Shown here: one piece after another, positions 53,379-64,000 of the stretch | Layout: each line of letters opens with the position of its first letter | How positions within the stretch are numbered: position 1 is the first letter of the stretch | NCBI GenBank assembly: GCA_963971535.1 | Contig: OZ020593.1 | Coordinates: forward strand, 17,611,919-17,675,918 | DNA length: 64,000 nucleotides | Origin: Notolepis coatsorum | Lineage: Eukaryota > Chordata > Actinopteri > Aulopiformes > Paralepididae | Direction of reading: 5' to 3' | Translations under genes and position numbers: made by a program | The notes under the pieces: generated by a model | Told to the model about the DNA's origin: nothing | Seen by the model: the letters and a program-made list of their open reading frames with translations, nothing else | Databases searched by the model: none

Positions 53379-53429
53379 ATGTATATCAAATTTGTATATA
53401 TATTGTGTATTTTCTCAATCTACCAAAAT

Positions 53430-53525
53430 CCCACACTCACAAGTTAATGTCCCCATGGGCCGGACAAGTCTTCTTTAAACAAGTCAAGAAGAAACATAGA
53501 ATATTTACACTCTGTATGTAAAACG
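53430..53525 (-). repeat. Copy of the dispersed repeat at 41905
   Basis: 'taatgtccccatgggccgga' and 'cttctttaaacaagtcaaga' match 41953-42000. Confidence 0.75.
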
Positions 53526-53689
53526 TGTACATACGAAATTTTTTGAAAGATTGAAATAGAATAGAGCTAAGAACAACAACAACAAAAGGGAAAGCATAGG
53601 GAAACGAGCACTAGTATGAAAATAGGATCAAGCCCCCACACCTGTTGCTACTCTATTGAGTCTCCCCTTCTCACTCCCACGGCCGGCGT

Positions 53690-53755
53690 GAATATGAGAC
53701 ATAAGTTGTAAAGCGCTTTGGATAAAAGTGCTGTATGAATGCAGTCTACCATCCA
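53690..53755 (+). mobile_element. SINE tail fragment
   Basis: 'ttgtaaagcgctttggataa' and 'gctgtatgaatgcagtc' resemble the tail of the SINE at 32840. Confidence 0.5.
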
Positions 53756-55841
53756 ACGCTGTAAAAACCCAGTTGGGGACGGACAACGCGCTGTCATCAT
53801 GAGACCTCCGGCATGAAGTAGTCTGCCATCTCGGAGATCACCTGCCATTATAAGCCCAGGTGTTCAGCCACGATATCATCACGCTCCTATGGGTGACTTG
53901 GAAAACAGCGGGGGAGGAATCCTAGGGGCAGATTGAGCGCCCACTCAACCAATCCGCTGCGGAAAGCAGACGCCTCAGGTCCTCCCATGATTGGTTGACA
54001 TCTCCCACTGCTGTGCATGACTTATCTGATTACAGGGCAAAATAAGTACGCCACATAGTAATCTATATGTTGCAGTATGCGGTATTCATAAAAAATTGAA
54101 AGACTTCCAAGGCTATTAAATCTTTACAAGTTCATGTTACAAGTTCATAAGAGGTTGAAAGACAAAATTGCCAAGCTGACAGCGTCAAATGGTTGCCTAG
54201 AAACACACGTTGAATAGACCACTGCACTTCCATGTTACATTGAGCTCATGGGAGAGAGAGCGGGGGGAGAAAATGAATGAATGTGGATGAGAGCCTTGAC
54301 ATTAAGTGGTTGTAGCTACGGCTGTGGGGGTGCAGGAGACATGATTCAATAGACTTGTATATACGCCTGAGTCTTCTGAACACGGAGAGACCAATCCCTT
54401 TCACTTTCTCTGCCGACTTATAGTCACCTTTCCGCACCTACTCCCGAACTCTGAATGCGCAGATTGCCCACGGAGTCTCTGAATTGTCCAGAGATCTAGA
54501 TTTATCATTCTGTGCATTCACAGTTTGTGCGAACACAGTTTGCAGACAAGGGAGAAGGAACAGAGGCAGAGACGAGGATCGATGCTTGAAGAAGGGGTGT
54601 TTACTACTGATCCAATATACAATACAAATAAAAGACACTACTACTAACAAAACAACGAAGGAAAACAAGAAAACGACAGGAGTATACAGGCAAAGACTCA
54701 CTAGACATCAACGGGGAAGGCAGGCACGACACAGGGACAACACGGGGTACTGGAGGAAATGACACCACAAGGAAATGAGGACAGACAGACACCTAAATAC
54801 CCACACTAATTAACAATGATCAACACCTGGCCAAAACACAGAATCACAAACACAACCTAGACACAAAAGCAATGACACCATAAACACAACTAGACACTAA
54901 GGCAATGACACACTACAACTCAACAGGGGGGTGACATCAAACACAGACAGGGATGGCCCAGGATAACAGAATATTAGAAACAAATCAATAATGTGCAACC
55001 AACATAAAATGGCAGACCGCACCATCGGGCTTAGGTCACCAGAGGCAGGTAGGGAGCCAATGTCAGGCGGAGAGCACTGTCCAATGTTATTCTCATGCCC
55101 GGTCCAGCCAGGACCGGGCCTTGGAACGTAACAGTTATAAGTGAAATTGAACTTCTCAATATCTGTTTTATCTTATGACAACATTTCAGAGTTCAATCTT
55201 AACACATTTTAGAGAAAGGGGGTATAAAGAATTGCAGTGACTACAAAATCTGGATAGTCAAAGAAATGTAAAGTGTTCTCAGTTTCACCGTTTACTGCAG
55301 TTAGCTTCTGCAGGGCAGTGACGTGCATCAGTCAACTTAGGCTATACAGTGGACCGAGTGTCGATAGGTCAAAAATAAATGAAAACCATCTCAGAGGGGA
55401 AAACTGGCTCTCGAGAAATCCACAATGGATGGGAAAATGAACGTGCTGTGCATAGATAGTTCCAGAGACGTTTTTTAGCGCATGGTAAGCTGGATATGTG
55501 CACCCAATTTCATGTCACACAGACATATTATGGTGTGGGAGAAAGGGCTTGTTGAAATTCTAAATGCATTTTAGCAGCAGAGAAATGCATTATACACCTT
55601 GACATTTCATCACCAGACCGTGGTGTCTGAAATCTAGCACATCAGGGACAAATTAATAGACAAATGTAGTTTCCCCACTTAGGCCAACCGGTGCAACAGT
55701 GGTGTGTAGAGACTGTGTTGAGCATGCAGCGCAAATTATAGTCTCACTTAATAAACAGTTTAGTTTATTTATAACTGTATATATTTTTTTATTGTATAAA
55801 TACCGTGGACGCTGAGCCTGATGTACAAAACACCCTTAAAC
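53756..55841. other. Mostly unassigned DNA
   Basis: 54600-55135 has repeat-like texture (frequent 'aacacaac..agacac', and 'ggtccagccaggaccgggcc', which is a short palindrome), but no family was identified. No coding exon was recognised in the rest. Confidence 0.35.
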
Positions 55842-55964
55842 TCACTGCCCTCACATCGCTCACTGCTTTTAAACAAAATCTGCAACAGATCATAACCGAC
55901 TGTTGCACCCGCTGACTGCCTCCCAATCGCACATACAGTATAGCCCTCAGACTCTTCTCTCCTC

Positions 55965-56272
55965 CCCCCAGGCCCCCTCACCTACCTCCCTCCTTCTCCC
56001 CCCAGGCCCCCTCACCTACCTCCCTCCTTCTCCCCCCAGGCCCCCTCACCTACCTCCCTCCTTCTCCCCCCAGGCCCCCCCACCTACCTCCCTCCTTCTC
56101 CCCCCAGGCCCCCTCACCTACCTCCCTCCTTCTCCTCCTAGGCCCCCTCACCTACCTCCCTCCTTCTCCCCCCTAGGCCCCCTCACCTACCTCCCTCCTC
56201 CTCCCCCCAGGCCCCCTCACCTACCTCCCTCCTTCTCCCCCCAGGCCCCCTCACCTACCTCCCTCCTTCTCC
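55965..56272 (+). repeat. 34-bp minisatellite, about 9 units
   Basis: The unit is 'aggccccctcacctacctcc' plus 'ctccttctcccccc'. Three units make 102 bp, so a frame of 34-residue proline-rich blocks appears. Confidence 0.95.
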
Positions 56273-56984
56273 CCCTTTCTCTCTCTCCTCTCTCCCTCTG
56301 GTTCTCACTCTCCCTTTCTCTTTTCCCCCCTCTTCTCTTTCCTTCTACCCTTTATTTATTGTAAATTGTCCTTGTATTGCTATTGCTACGGTATTTTTTT
56401 TTAAATTTGATTTACTTGCATGTACATCATTTGTTTTCGTTGCAGTCTCCCACCCCCCCCCCCCCCCCCCTCTTCCCCCAAAAGGCCTTTGCTTTTTGGT
56501 CAGGCTGATTTTGTATATACGATTTGTTCTTACCTGGGTATGTAAAGATTAAAAAAATAAAATTATTATAATAATGTAGAAGGTTAAACCATCGTGTCAT
56601 GTCTGCAACAGATATGGATGTCGCTGCGCCGTCCCCCGGAATGGAATCATATTACTTCCAGTGTAGGCTTGGGAATGTGCTTTTTAAAAGGAATGCCATT
56701 TTTATCCAAGGAAATATCGACCTTTTCTTCGTCGGCCGACTCGAAAAGACACTTAGCGTGGTGTTTCCCTCTCTACCTCGGGGCAGACGGGATCCTCTTT
56801 AGGAACTTCGGGTTGAACGTATCACTTCACAAGTTCAGGAAAACGGCTGGAATATATATATATCGATGTCTGTCCGACGACGAGTCCTTTCACTTTTGCA
56901 CCGTGTTCGCTTCAAAGGTGTCACTAGTCGATGACACACGTACTGTAGCACCTTTGAGGCATATCACACGTTTGAACCCTTTCA

Positions 56985-57115
56985 CTACCACACTACCGAA
57001 GGTTAACCTTTCACCACCACACTACAGACCCGTCTGTAGTGTGGTGGTGAAAGATTAACCTTCGGTAGTGTGGTAGTGAAAGGGTTAACCCTTTGTCGTG
57101 TGGCAGTGAAAGGGT
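56985..57115. repeat. Palindromic 'gtagtgtggtagtgaaagggttaa' region, copy A
   Basis: 'ccctttcactaccacactac' faces 'gtagtgtggtagtgaaaggg', with further inverted 'ttcaccaccacactaca' between. TTAA occurs next to several units, so terminal repeats of a TTAA-type element are possible. Confidence 0.6.
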
Positions 57116-57705
57116 TTGATTGATTGAACATTTTATTTAACAGATTGTAGAATGGTTACAATACAGTACGGCTCAATACACTTATTGTTAAGGGGACGCA
57201 GACCAGAGAAAGACTTTCGTCTTGTTTACATCAGGGTCCCCCATTTTCAATTCATAACAAACCTGAACCTTAACCTTCTGTATTGTCGCAGTGAAAGGGT
57301 TAACCCTTTGGTAGTGTGGTAGTGAAAGAGGGGTACTGCTTATTTCCTGTTTAACCTTCTGTAGTGTGGTAGTGAAAGGGTAAAATAACCTAGTGAGAAA
57401 ACCTACGCAGAGATACTTGAGAGCAGTGTTGTAGTACTCAAGTCCTGGAGCGATGTTCAGGACTCGTGACTCGACTTGAGGACTTGAGCACTGATGACTG
57501 GGACTTGGACTTGGACTCGAGCATTCACTGCATTCAGACTCGGAAGATGCAGACGAGGACTCTGACTTGTTAATTGATGAATATAGTTAATAATATTTTT
57601 TTTAATAGGCCCTAATCATTTGGCATAAGATATTGATGCATTTGTTTGGCTATTGTGTCACAAAGTAAATGAACTCCCATTGAAATGGTGACCGCTGTGT
57701 CATTT

Positions 57706-59066
57706 CTTATTTTTTTATCCACTTTTTCTCCCATTTTCTATTTTTCTCCCATCCCAATTTTCGTATCATCCAATTCAACTCTCCCCTGTCTCGAACGCTG
57801 TTTCATGCCGCCAGGGGCATCAATTTGGTATGGCAAGGTATGGCACTCGCCATACCTTGGCAAATAAAAATGTAAAAAAAAAAAAAAAAAAAATTACAAT
57901 TTCTTTTTTTTATATATAATTTTATTATTATTTTTTAAACAAACACATAAACATAAACATGACAACATAAAATTAGATATACAAGCATTAATTAACAGTG
58001 CACATCCAATGAAATTACCATTTAAATAAATGTAATATACAAGGTATACACCTAATACTTGCTATCTAATACCCTATACATATATGCTCTCGCTCGCCCC
58101 CCCCCACCGGGCCCCCCCCTTGGATAATCCATCCAATTATTTACAATTTTTTATGTTGATTTAGAATTCCAATGTCAACATTATGAACAAAGCTTCGAAC
58201 TATTCGGTACAGCCCTAGCATGTTTTGATATTGTCAATTATCTCACTTTTACTAGGTGACTTTTACTGTGACTAACTGAAATATGCCCAAAAAAAAGGAA
58301 AATGGACATAGGGACGTTTTTTTATCAAAGGGCAGCAGAGACAAGTGATACAGGGACACAGGTAAGGTCTGGCTTAGTGATTATAACAGTGCAGTTCAGC
58401 ATTCAGTAACCCATACTTTTTGTAAATGTGTTTTTGATACTACATTCTGTTGAACACACACCTCAAAACCGTACCTAAGGAAAATTGGCTCAATTGCAAG
58501 AAAAGTAATAGACAGTTATGATATTACACTCTGCATAATTCGTATGCAAAATATTGTGGTTCCCTGCTTTAGTCTGTTGACACATTTCTATACTAAAAAT
58601 GCTTGTGTAGTCCTGTGTCAAACCTAAATGTCATATAACTGAATTGTATAGAAACAACTCACCAAAAGTGACTATTGCACAACTGATTTGACAAAAAAAA
58701 ATCCACCTTCATCCCGCCCCCCCCCCCCCCTCCGATACTCGAGATAACAGCAGTCGCATCTTTTCACCTGCGCGGCTCGATCTTTCAACGTCAGGGGTCT
58801 GGGCTTTGGAGGGGCCCCGCCCCCGTCGCTTCCTGATTCTACTGTGCAGGCGCACCAACCGACCTGTAGGAGTCGCTGTCCACAACGCCCGATCCCCACC
58901 CATCAGTTTCCCACCCCCTAATACTGCCAATGTGTATTAGTACGGACGACCAGCTAAACTGAAAGCAATGTGGAGCGCTGGGCTCGAACAGGGAGGCGTA
59001 CCTGTTCGAGCCCAGTCTCCAGTATTCGTGGTGAGCGCCTTGCCCACTGCACCATGTAGCCACCCC
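57706..59066 (-). mobile_element. tRNA-derived SINE with 14-bp target duplication and an internal insertion
   Basis: ccgctgtgtcattt lies on both sides (57692-57705 and 59067-59080) and occurs once at the matching place in copy B (near 61725-61738). The SINE tail is at 57706-57800 and the body and head at 58737-59066; the head reads 'tggtgcagtgggcaaggcgc' on minus. The middle belongs to another insertion. Confidence 0.85.
57801..58736 (-). mobile_element. Unidentified insertion inside the SINE
   Basis: It contains 'tggtatggcaaggtatggca' with inverted 'gccataccttgg' (57830-57868) and an A/T-rich tail-like part (57870-57960). No coding motif and no clear duplication; it may be composite. Confidence 0.4.
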
Positions 59067-59389
59067 CCGCTGTGTCATTTATGTGTAGACCTTTTTTTCC
59101 AGTCAGCTCTTTGACTGCCAGAGTGGAGTGGACTTGGACTTGGACTCGAAATAGGTAGCTAACCCATTTAGACCGAAAACGCCTGCTAATAATGCATTTA
59201 TAGCCTAATGGGGACTCGACTCAGGCTCTTCTTTGGTGACTCGGACTTGGGACTCGGACTCAAACACTGGGGACTTGAGACTCGACTCGGACTCGAGATT
59301 TAGTGACTCGACTACAACACTGCTTGGGAGACACTTGGAAGCAGTAAGCTGCGGCAGACCAACCGCCAAGCGTGCATAGAGAGAACTGA

Positions 59390-59504
59390 GTCATCTGAAA
59401 ATGTGATGATTTGTGATGTCAGAGAGACACCGCTGCATGATAATGTGGCTGTGTGGCATCAGGTACATGATGAGCTGCACACAGTGGCTGGAGCCCAGGC
59501 TCAA
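59390..59504. other. Spacer between duplication copies
   Basis: Unassigned sequence before the TTAA-element remnant. Confidence 0.5.
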
Positions 59505-59668
59505 AACGGCTTAAGATCTTGAGGTAGAAAAATGCTGTTTTTGAGGACTTGATTAGAAATACAAAACAATGAATAAAAAAATATAAAAATTACAGAGGTG
59601 TTCCATAGACTCACAGGAATTGTGTAAAAGTGCCCAAATAGTGAAAGAAATAGTAAAATAGTTCCCCT
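59505..59668 (+). mobile_element. 3' remnant of the TTAA element seen at 8666-10350
   Basis: 'cttgattagaaatacaaaac' and 'catagactcacaggaattgt' match 10230-10320. It ends 'gttcccct' followed by TTAA (59669-59672) at the exact start of duplication copy B. In copy A the corresponding place reads 'acacccttaaactc'. Confidence 0.75.
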
Positions 59669-59802
59669 TTAAACTCATTGCCCTCACATCGCTCACTGCT
59701 TTTAAACAAAATCTGCAACAGATCATAACCGACTGTTGCACCTGCTGACTGCCTCCCAATCGCACGTACAGTATAGCCCTCAGACTCTTTTCTCCTCCCC
59801 CA

Positions 59803-60375
59803 GGCCCCCTCACCTACCTCCCTCCTTCTCCCCCCAGGCCCCCTCACCTACCTCCCTCCTTCTCCCCCCAGGCCCCCTCACCTACCTCCCTCCTTCTCCC
59901 CCCAGGCCCCCTCACCTACCTCCCTCCTTCTCCCCCCAGGCCCCCTCACCTACCTCCCTCCTTCTCCCCCCAGGCCCCCTCACCTACCTCCCTCCTTCTC
60001 CCCCAGGCCCCCTCACCTACCTCCCTCCTTCTCCCCCCAGGCCCCCTCACCTACCTCCCTCCTTCTCCCCCCAGGCCCCCTCACCTACCTCCCCCCTTCT
60101 CCCCCCAGGCCCCCTCACCGACCTCCCTCCTTCTCCCCCCAGGCCCCCTCACCGACCTCCCTCCTTCTCCCCCCAGGCCCCCTCACCTACCTCCCTCCTT
60201 CTCCCCCCAGGCCCCCTCACTGACCTCCCTCCTTCTCCCCCCAGGCCCCCTCACCTACCTCCCTCCTTCTCCCCCCAGGCCCCCTCACCTACCTCCCTCC
60301 TTCTCCCCCCAGGCCCCCTCACCTACCTCCCTCCTTCTCCCCCCAGGCCCCCTCACCGACCTCCCTCCTTCTCCC
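59803..60375 (+). repeat. 34-bp minisatellite, about 17 units
   Basis: Same unit as 55965-56272 with nearly twice as many copies. Some units carry 'accgacctcc' or 'actgacctcc'. Confidence 0.95.
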
Positions 60376-61454
60376 CCTTTCTTCTCTCTCCTCTCTCCCT
60401 CTGGTTCTCACTCTCCCTTTCTCTTTTCCCCCCTCTTCTCTTTTCTTCTACCCTTTATTTATTGTAAATTGTCCTTGTATACTATTGCTACTGTATTTTT
60501 TTTTTATTTGATTTATGTACATCATTTGTTTTTGTTGCAGTCCCCCCCCCCCCTTCCTCCAAAAGGCCTTTGCTTTTTGGTCAGGCTGATTTTGTATATA
60601 CGAATTTGTTCTTACTTGCTTGCCTGGGTATGTAAAGATTAAAAAAATAAAATAATTATAATAATGTAGAAGGTTAAACCATCGTGTCATGTCTGCAACA
60701 GATATGGATGTCGCCGCGCCGTCCCCCGGAATGGAATCATATTACTTCCAGTGTAGCCTTGGGAATGTGCTTTTTAAAAGGAATGCCATTTTTATCCAAG
60801 GAAATATCGACCTTTTCCTCGTCGGCCGACTCGAAAAGACACTTAGCGTGGTGTTTCCCTCTCTACCTCGGGGGCAGACGGGATCCTCTTTAGGAACTTC
60901 GGGGTGAACGTATCACTTCACAAGTTCAGGAAAACGGCTGGAATATATATATCGATGTCTGTCCGACGACGAGTCCTTTCACTTTTGCATCGTGTTCGCT
61001 TCAAAGGTGTCACTAGTCGATGACACACGTACTGTAGCACCTTTGAGGCATATCTTCACACGTCTTAACCCTTTCACTACCACACTACCGAAGGTTAAGG
61101 GTTAACCCTTTGTCGTGTGGCAGTGAAAGGGTTTGATTGATTGAACATTTTATTAACAGATTGCAGAATGGGTACAATACAGTATGGCTCAATACACACA
61201 ATTGTTAAGGGGATGCAGACCAGAGAAAGACTTTCGTCGTGTTTACATCAGGGTCCCCCATTTTCAATTCATAACAAACCTGAACCTTAACCTTCTGTAT
61301 CGTCGCAGTGAAAGGGTTAACCCTTTGGTAGTGTGGTTGGTAGTGAAAGAGGGGTACTGCTTATTTCCCGTTTAACCTTCTGTAGTGTGGTAGTGAAAGG
61401 GTTAAAAAAGAAAAGAAGGCCCAGTGAGAAAACCTATGCAGATATACTTGAGAG

Positions 61455-61998
61455 CAGTGTTGTAGTACTCGAGTCCTGGAGCGATGTTCAGGACTCGTGA
61501 CTCGACTTGAGGACTTGAGCACTGATGACTGGGACTTGGACTTGGACTCGAGCATTGACTGCATTCGGACTCGGAAGGTGCAGATGAGGACTCTGACTTG
61601 TTAATTGATGAATATAGTTTAAAAAAATATATATATAATAGGCCCTAATCATTTGGCATAAGATATCAATGCATTTGTTTGGCTATTGTGTCACAAAGTA
61701 AATAAACTCCCATTGAAATGGTGACCGCTGTGTCATTTATGTGTAGACCTTTTGTTTTCAGTCAGCTCTTTGACTGCCAGAGTGGAGTGGACTTGGACTT
61801 GGACTCGAAATAGGGTAGCTAACCCATTTAGACCGAAAACGCCTGCTAATAATGCATTTATAGCCTAATGGGGACTCGACTCCGATTCGGACTCGACTCA
61901 GGCTCTTCTTTGGTGACTCGGACTTGGACTCGGACTCAAACACTGGGGACTCGGGGCTCGACTCGGACTCGAGATTTAGTGACTCAACTACAACACTG
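61455..61998. mobile_element. hAT MITE (CAGTGTTGTAGT), uninterrupted copy B
   Basis: CAGTGTTGTAGTACTCGAG at the left and AACTACAACACTG at the right. Flanks are cttgagag (61447-61454) and catgggag (61999-62006), a decayed 8-bp duplication matching at six of eight bases. Confidence 0.8.
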
Positions 61999-62061
61999 CA
62001 TGGGAGACACTTGGAAGCAGTAAGCTGCGGCAGACCAACCGCCAAGCGTGCGTAGAGAGAA

Positions 62062-62146
62062 GACAGGAGGGAATTGGGGGAATTATTCTATATTCCGTGA
62101 GCTGGCGTCCTTGGGGGCAGGGAGCCAGTCTGTGGGGGGTGTGGTT

Positions 62147-62198
<52 letters not shown>

Positions 62199-62511
62199 AT
62201 TCAGGAGAAGGGGGATGAGTCACACCAGGGGGGGCAACATAACAAGGGAACGGGGGGTCACAGTAGGGGGTAAAGACACTTAATAGAATTATGAAACATT
62301 GTAGGAACAAAGGTTTTCGGATTACCTCCCGCCTGTGCTCTCCTCTACCCGCTCCAGGAGGTACATGGGGGGGGGGGACCACTAGTAGCGTTGGCCACGC
62401 ATGAAAGGGAACATTAAATTACTTTACATCCCCCAGATTCATCGGGAACACTTATGTCCCTGTGCGCTATCTGCAGGTGAGCCTGTTTGATGCCACTCGA
62501 CACGAGAGGGC

Positions 62512-62559
<48 letters not shown>

Positions 62560-62699
62560 CATGGAGATGGCATACAGAGTAGTTGATTTCCAAGTGGTGC
62601 CAGGCGCGTTGTGTAATCAGTGTCCCTCTGGTCCACAGGCCTAACATACTTATTTGAGCGTCCTCCTTTTATTATGTGTCTCTGCTCCCAGCATCCCCC
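62062..62699. other. Microsatellite-rich DNA
   Basis: (TG)n at 62148-62193 and (GA)n at 62514-62556. The rest shows no recognised gene. Confidence 0.6.
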
Positions 62700-62700
62700 T

Positions 62701-62774
<74 letters not shown>

Positions 62775-62790
62775 TCTCCCTCTCTCTCAG
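62701..62790 (+). repeat. (CT)n tract
   Basis: About 90 bp of CT, slightly interrupted after 62768. Confidence 0.97.
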
Positions 62791-63142
62791 TTGGCGGGTG
62801 GAGCAGCCCGCTCTCCACAGAGGCGTCCGGGAGCGTTGCCCAGGGGAGAGGCTCGTGGATAATTACAAAGCATTCAGCAAACACAGCCACAGTCGGCACG
62901 CAGACACACTCTTGACGGGGAGCCAATGGGGCAAACAGAGCTGCGACGAGCGAGGGGAAGACAGACAGGCGACATTAGAAGTACACGAGTCGCGGGGCGT
63001 CGGCCAAATACAACGCCGCATGGCGCCGCCCCCCCCCCCCCGGGGGAGGAGGCGGAGCCGATCTGAAAAAGGCGGCGGGATTCCTTAGATTCGGGAGGGA
63101 AGTGGAGAGAGGACCTGGTGGCCACAGCTGAGGTGAGGCTGT
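62791..63142. other. GC-richer single-copy-like DNA
   Basis: No repeat signature apart from a poly-C/poly-G mirror at 63029-63050. Includes 'gtggataattacaaagcatt'. It could be regulatory or conserved, but nothing proves it. Confidence 0.3.
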
Positions 63143-63150
63143 GTGTCATC

Positions 63151-63650
63151 CAGCGGTGGAAAGTATTTTTTACTCAAGTACTGTACGGTTTTGAGGTACT
63201 TTTTGTACTTTTACTCCACTACATTTCAAAGGAAATATTGTTTTACTCCACTGCATTCATCCAACGCCATCAGTTACTAGTTACTTTGAAGAATAGGATT
63301 TTGCATAGAAAACATGGCAAAAATGTATGAAGATAATGTTTTTATTTTATTTTTTCATATCTGAACCCTGCCAACTTGAGGGTTGAGGGTATTCCAAGCA
63401 CCGGAATACACAAACATTACGTAGAATGTGTACTTTTACTTTGGATACTTAAGTACATTCAATATCGAATACTTCTCTACTTTTACTTAAGTCGAATTTC
63501 GAATGGAGGGCTTTTACCAGAATACTATTTTATCTGGGTATTTATACTTTTACTTAAGTAGAATTTCGAACGGAGGACTTTTACTTTTACCAGACTACTA
63601 TTTTATCTGGGTATTTATTATTGTACAACTGTGTACTTCTTCCACCACTG
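63151..63650. mobile_element. hAT MITE, 500 bp, with perfect 8-bp target duplication
   Basis: The ends CAGCGGTGGAA and TTCCACCACTG are mirrored. gtgtcatc lies on both sides (63143-63150 and 63651-63658). The interior has repeated 'tacttttacttaagt' and a tandem 'agaatttcgaa.ggagg.cttttac' duplication (63494-63590). Confidence 0.92.
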
Positions 63651-63658
63651 GTGTCATC

Positions 63659-64000
63659 TCATAACAGAGTAGTAGTAAACAACATGTTAACCGGTCCCGT
63701 TGGATTTGAATGGTTTTGGCAAAATGAAGACGATAATCGCGCCGAAAAGCTTATACCGTGATGGCAAGGAGGTTAAAAGGAGAGGGTAAATGGGGCGTAA
63801 AGTGTTCTCGTCCTCTCTGATCCCCTCCAACCATATTTTCCTGTCTCATTATCATTACAATCACCTCTGTGATCAGCATCATCACCACCACGACCACCAT
63901 CATCACCACAAGTCATGCCACTCCACTTCCCAGACTTTAAGTGTAATTACCCCCATTAGTAAATGTCACCTCTATCTGTGTCCAGACTCAATATAACCAC
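63659..64000. other. No gene recognised
   Basis: A CAT/CAC-rich run (63865-63912) gives a histidine-rich frame that is compositional. Confidence 0.45.

Larger units (their letters stand above)
57424..59322. mobile_element. hAT MITE (CAGTGTTGTAGT) split by a SINE, copy A
   Basis: The left end is CAGTGTTGTAGTACTCAAGTC and the right end GACTACAACACTG is mirrored (end at 59322). 'ggacttggac' and 'actcgagtcc'-like motifs fill both subterminal parts. The left coordinate is approximate. The right flank is cttgggag; in copy B the corresponding flanks are cttgagag and catgggag. Confidence 0.75.
55842..59389. repeat. Segmental duplication, copy A
   Basis: Collinear with 59672-62061. Both begin 'aaactca.tgccctcacatc', contain a 34-bp minisatellite, the stretch 'gatatggatgtcgc.gcgccg', the repeat 'cagggtcccccattttcaat' and a CAGTGTTGTAGT MITE, and end 'ccgccaagcgtgc.tagagag'. 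A is longer because of a SINE insertion (57706-59066), although its minisatellite is shorter. Confidence 0.92.
59672..62061. repeat. Segmental duplication, copy B
   Basis: Same order as copy A without the SINE. Small indels distinguish them, for example 'cctcggggcagac' in A against 'cctcgggggcagac' in B near 60870. Confidence 0.92.

Noticed and set aside
56599..56802. 67-codon frame starting MSATDMDVAAPSPGMESYY, also in copy B at 60689
   Set aside because: It is kept in both copies only because they are recent duplicates. A one-base length difference changes the C-terminus, and no known domain is visible.
59736..60467. 243-codon proline-rich frame (and 153 codons at 55903-56364)
   Set aside because: Three 34-bp units make 102 bp, so the frame rotates through the minisatellite without stops. 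Unit number differs between duplicates, and no domain is present.

Overview
The window looks like a teleost fish chromosome and reads as a repeat-dense, gene-poor accessory or intergenic region. The fish assignment rests on the mix of repeats: L1-, Tx1- and L2-like LINE pieces, several tRNA-derived SINE families, many short hAT-type elements with 8-bp target duplications, TTAA-flanked elements, and very long CT/GA, CA, ACTT and AT tracts. There are no bacterial features. No multi-exon host gene could be recognised, and most long open frames are by-products of tandem repeats.

The one convincing host-type coding sequence is an intronless, intact CDCA7-like frame on the minus strand (10567-11517). 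It keeps the cysteine-rich domain of the family but lacks the usual N-terminus. Directly upstream of it lie a TATATAAG box (11765-11772) and a 69-bp minisatellite (11773-12320). Most units of that array carry a three-arm heat-shock-element motif (TTCnnGAAnnTTC). Two more units lie beyond the gene at 8503-8640, followed there by a 1.7-kb TTAA-flanked element. This promoter-like layout is the most interesting feature of the window.

Layout. 0-8.5 kb: Tx1-like LINE remnant, hAT-like MITE, 5'-truncated L1-like insertion, degenerate LINE, SINE, long TC tract, a MITE with long terminal inverted repeats, LINE tail and hAT transposase tail. 8.5-12.4 kb: the heat-shock-motif array, TTAA element and CDCA7-like locus. 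12.5-17.4 kb: hAT transposase remnant, SINEs and a MITE. 17.5-23.6 kb: a complete L1-like insertion bounded by a perfect 19-bp duplication, with an intact 1256-residue ORF2, no visible ORF1 and a 294-bp tandem repeat in its 5' region. 23.6-29 kb: LINE tail with an insertion, apparently single-copy DNA, solo LTR, hAT MITE and 54-bp minisatellite. 29-32.7 kb: a MITE carrying another element, then a 2.65-kb 27-bp minisatellite. 32.7-48 kb: SINEs, LINE tails, a TTAA element, ACTT and AT tracts, and a 1.5-kb hAT-like element. 48-52 kb: possible conserved non-coding DNA, a 0.9-kb polypyrimidine tract, and a three-level nest holding a RecQ-helicase-like fragment. 55.8-62.1 kb: a tandem segmental duplication whose copies differ by a later SINE insertion. 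63 kb: a further hAT MITE.

Several insertions are supported not only by target-site duplications but by related copies elsewhere in the window that lack the insertion. All family names come from recognising motifs by eye; no database search was possible.
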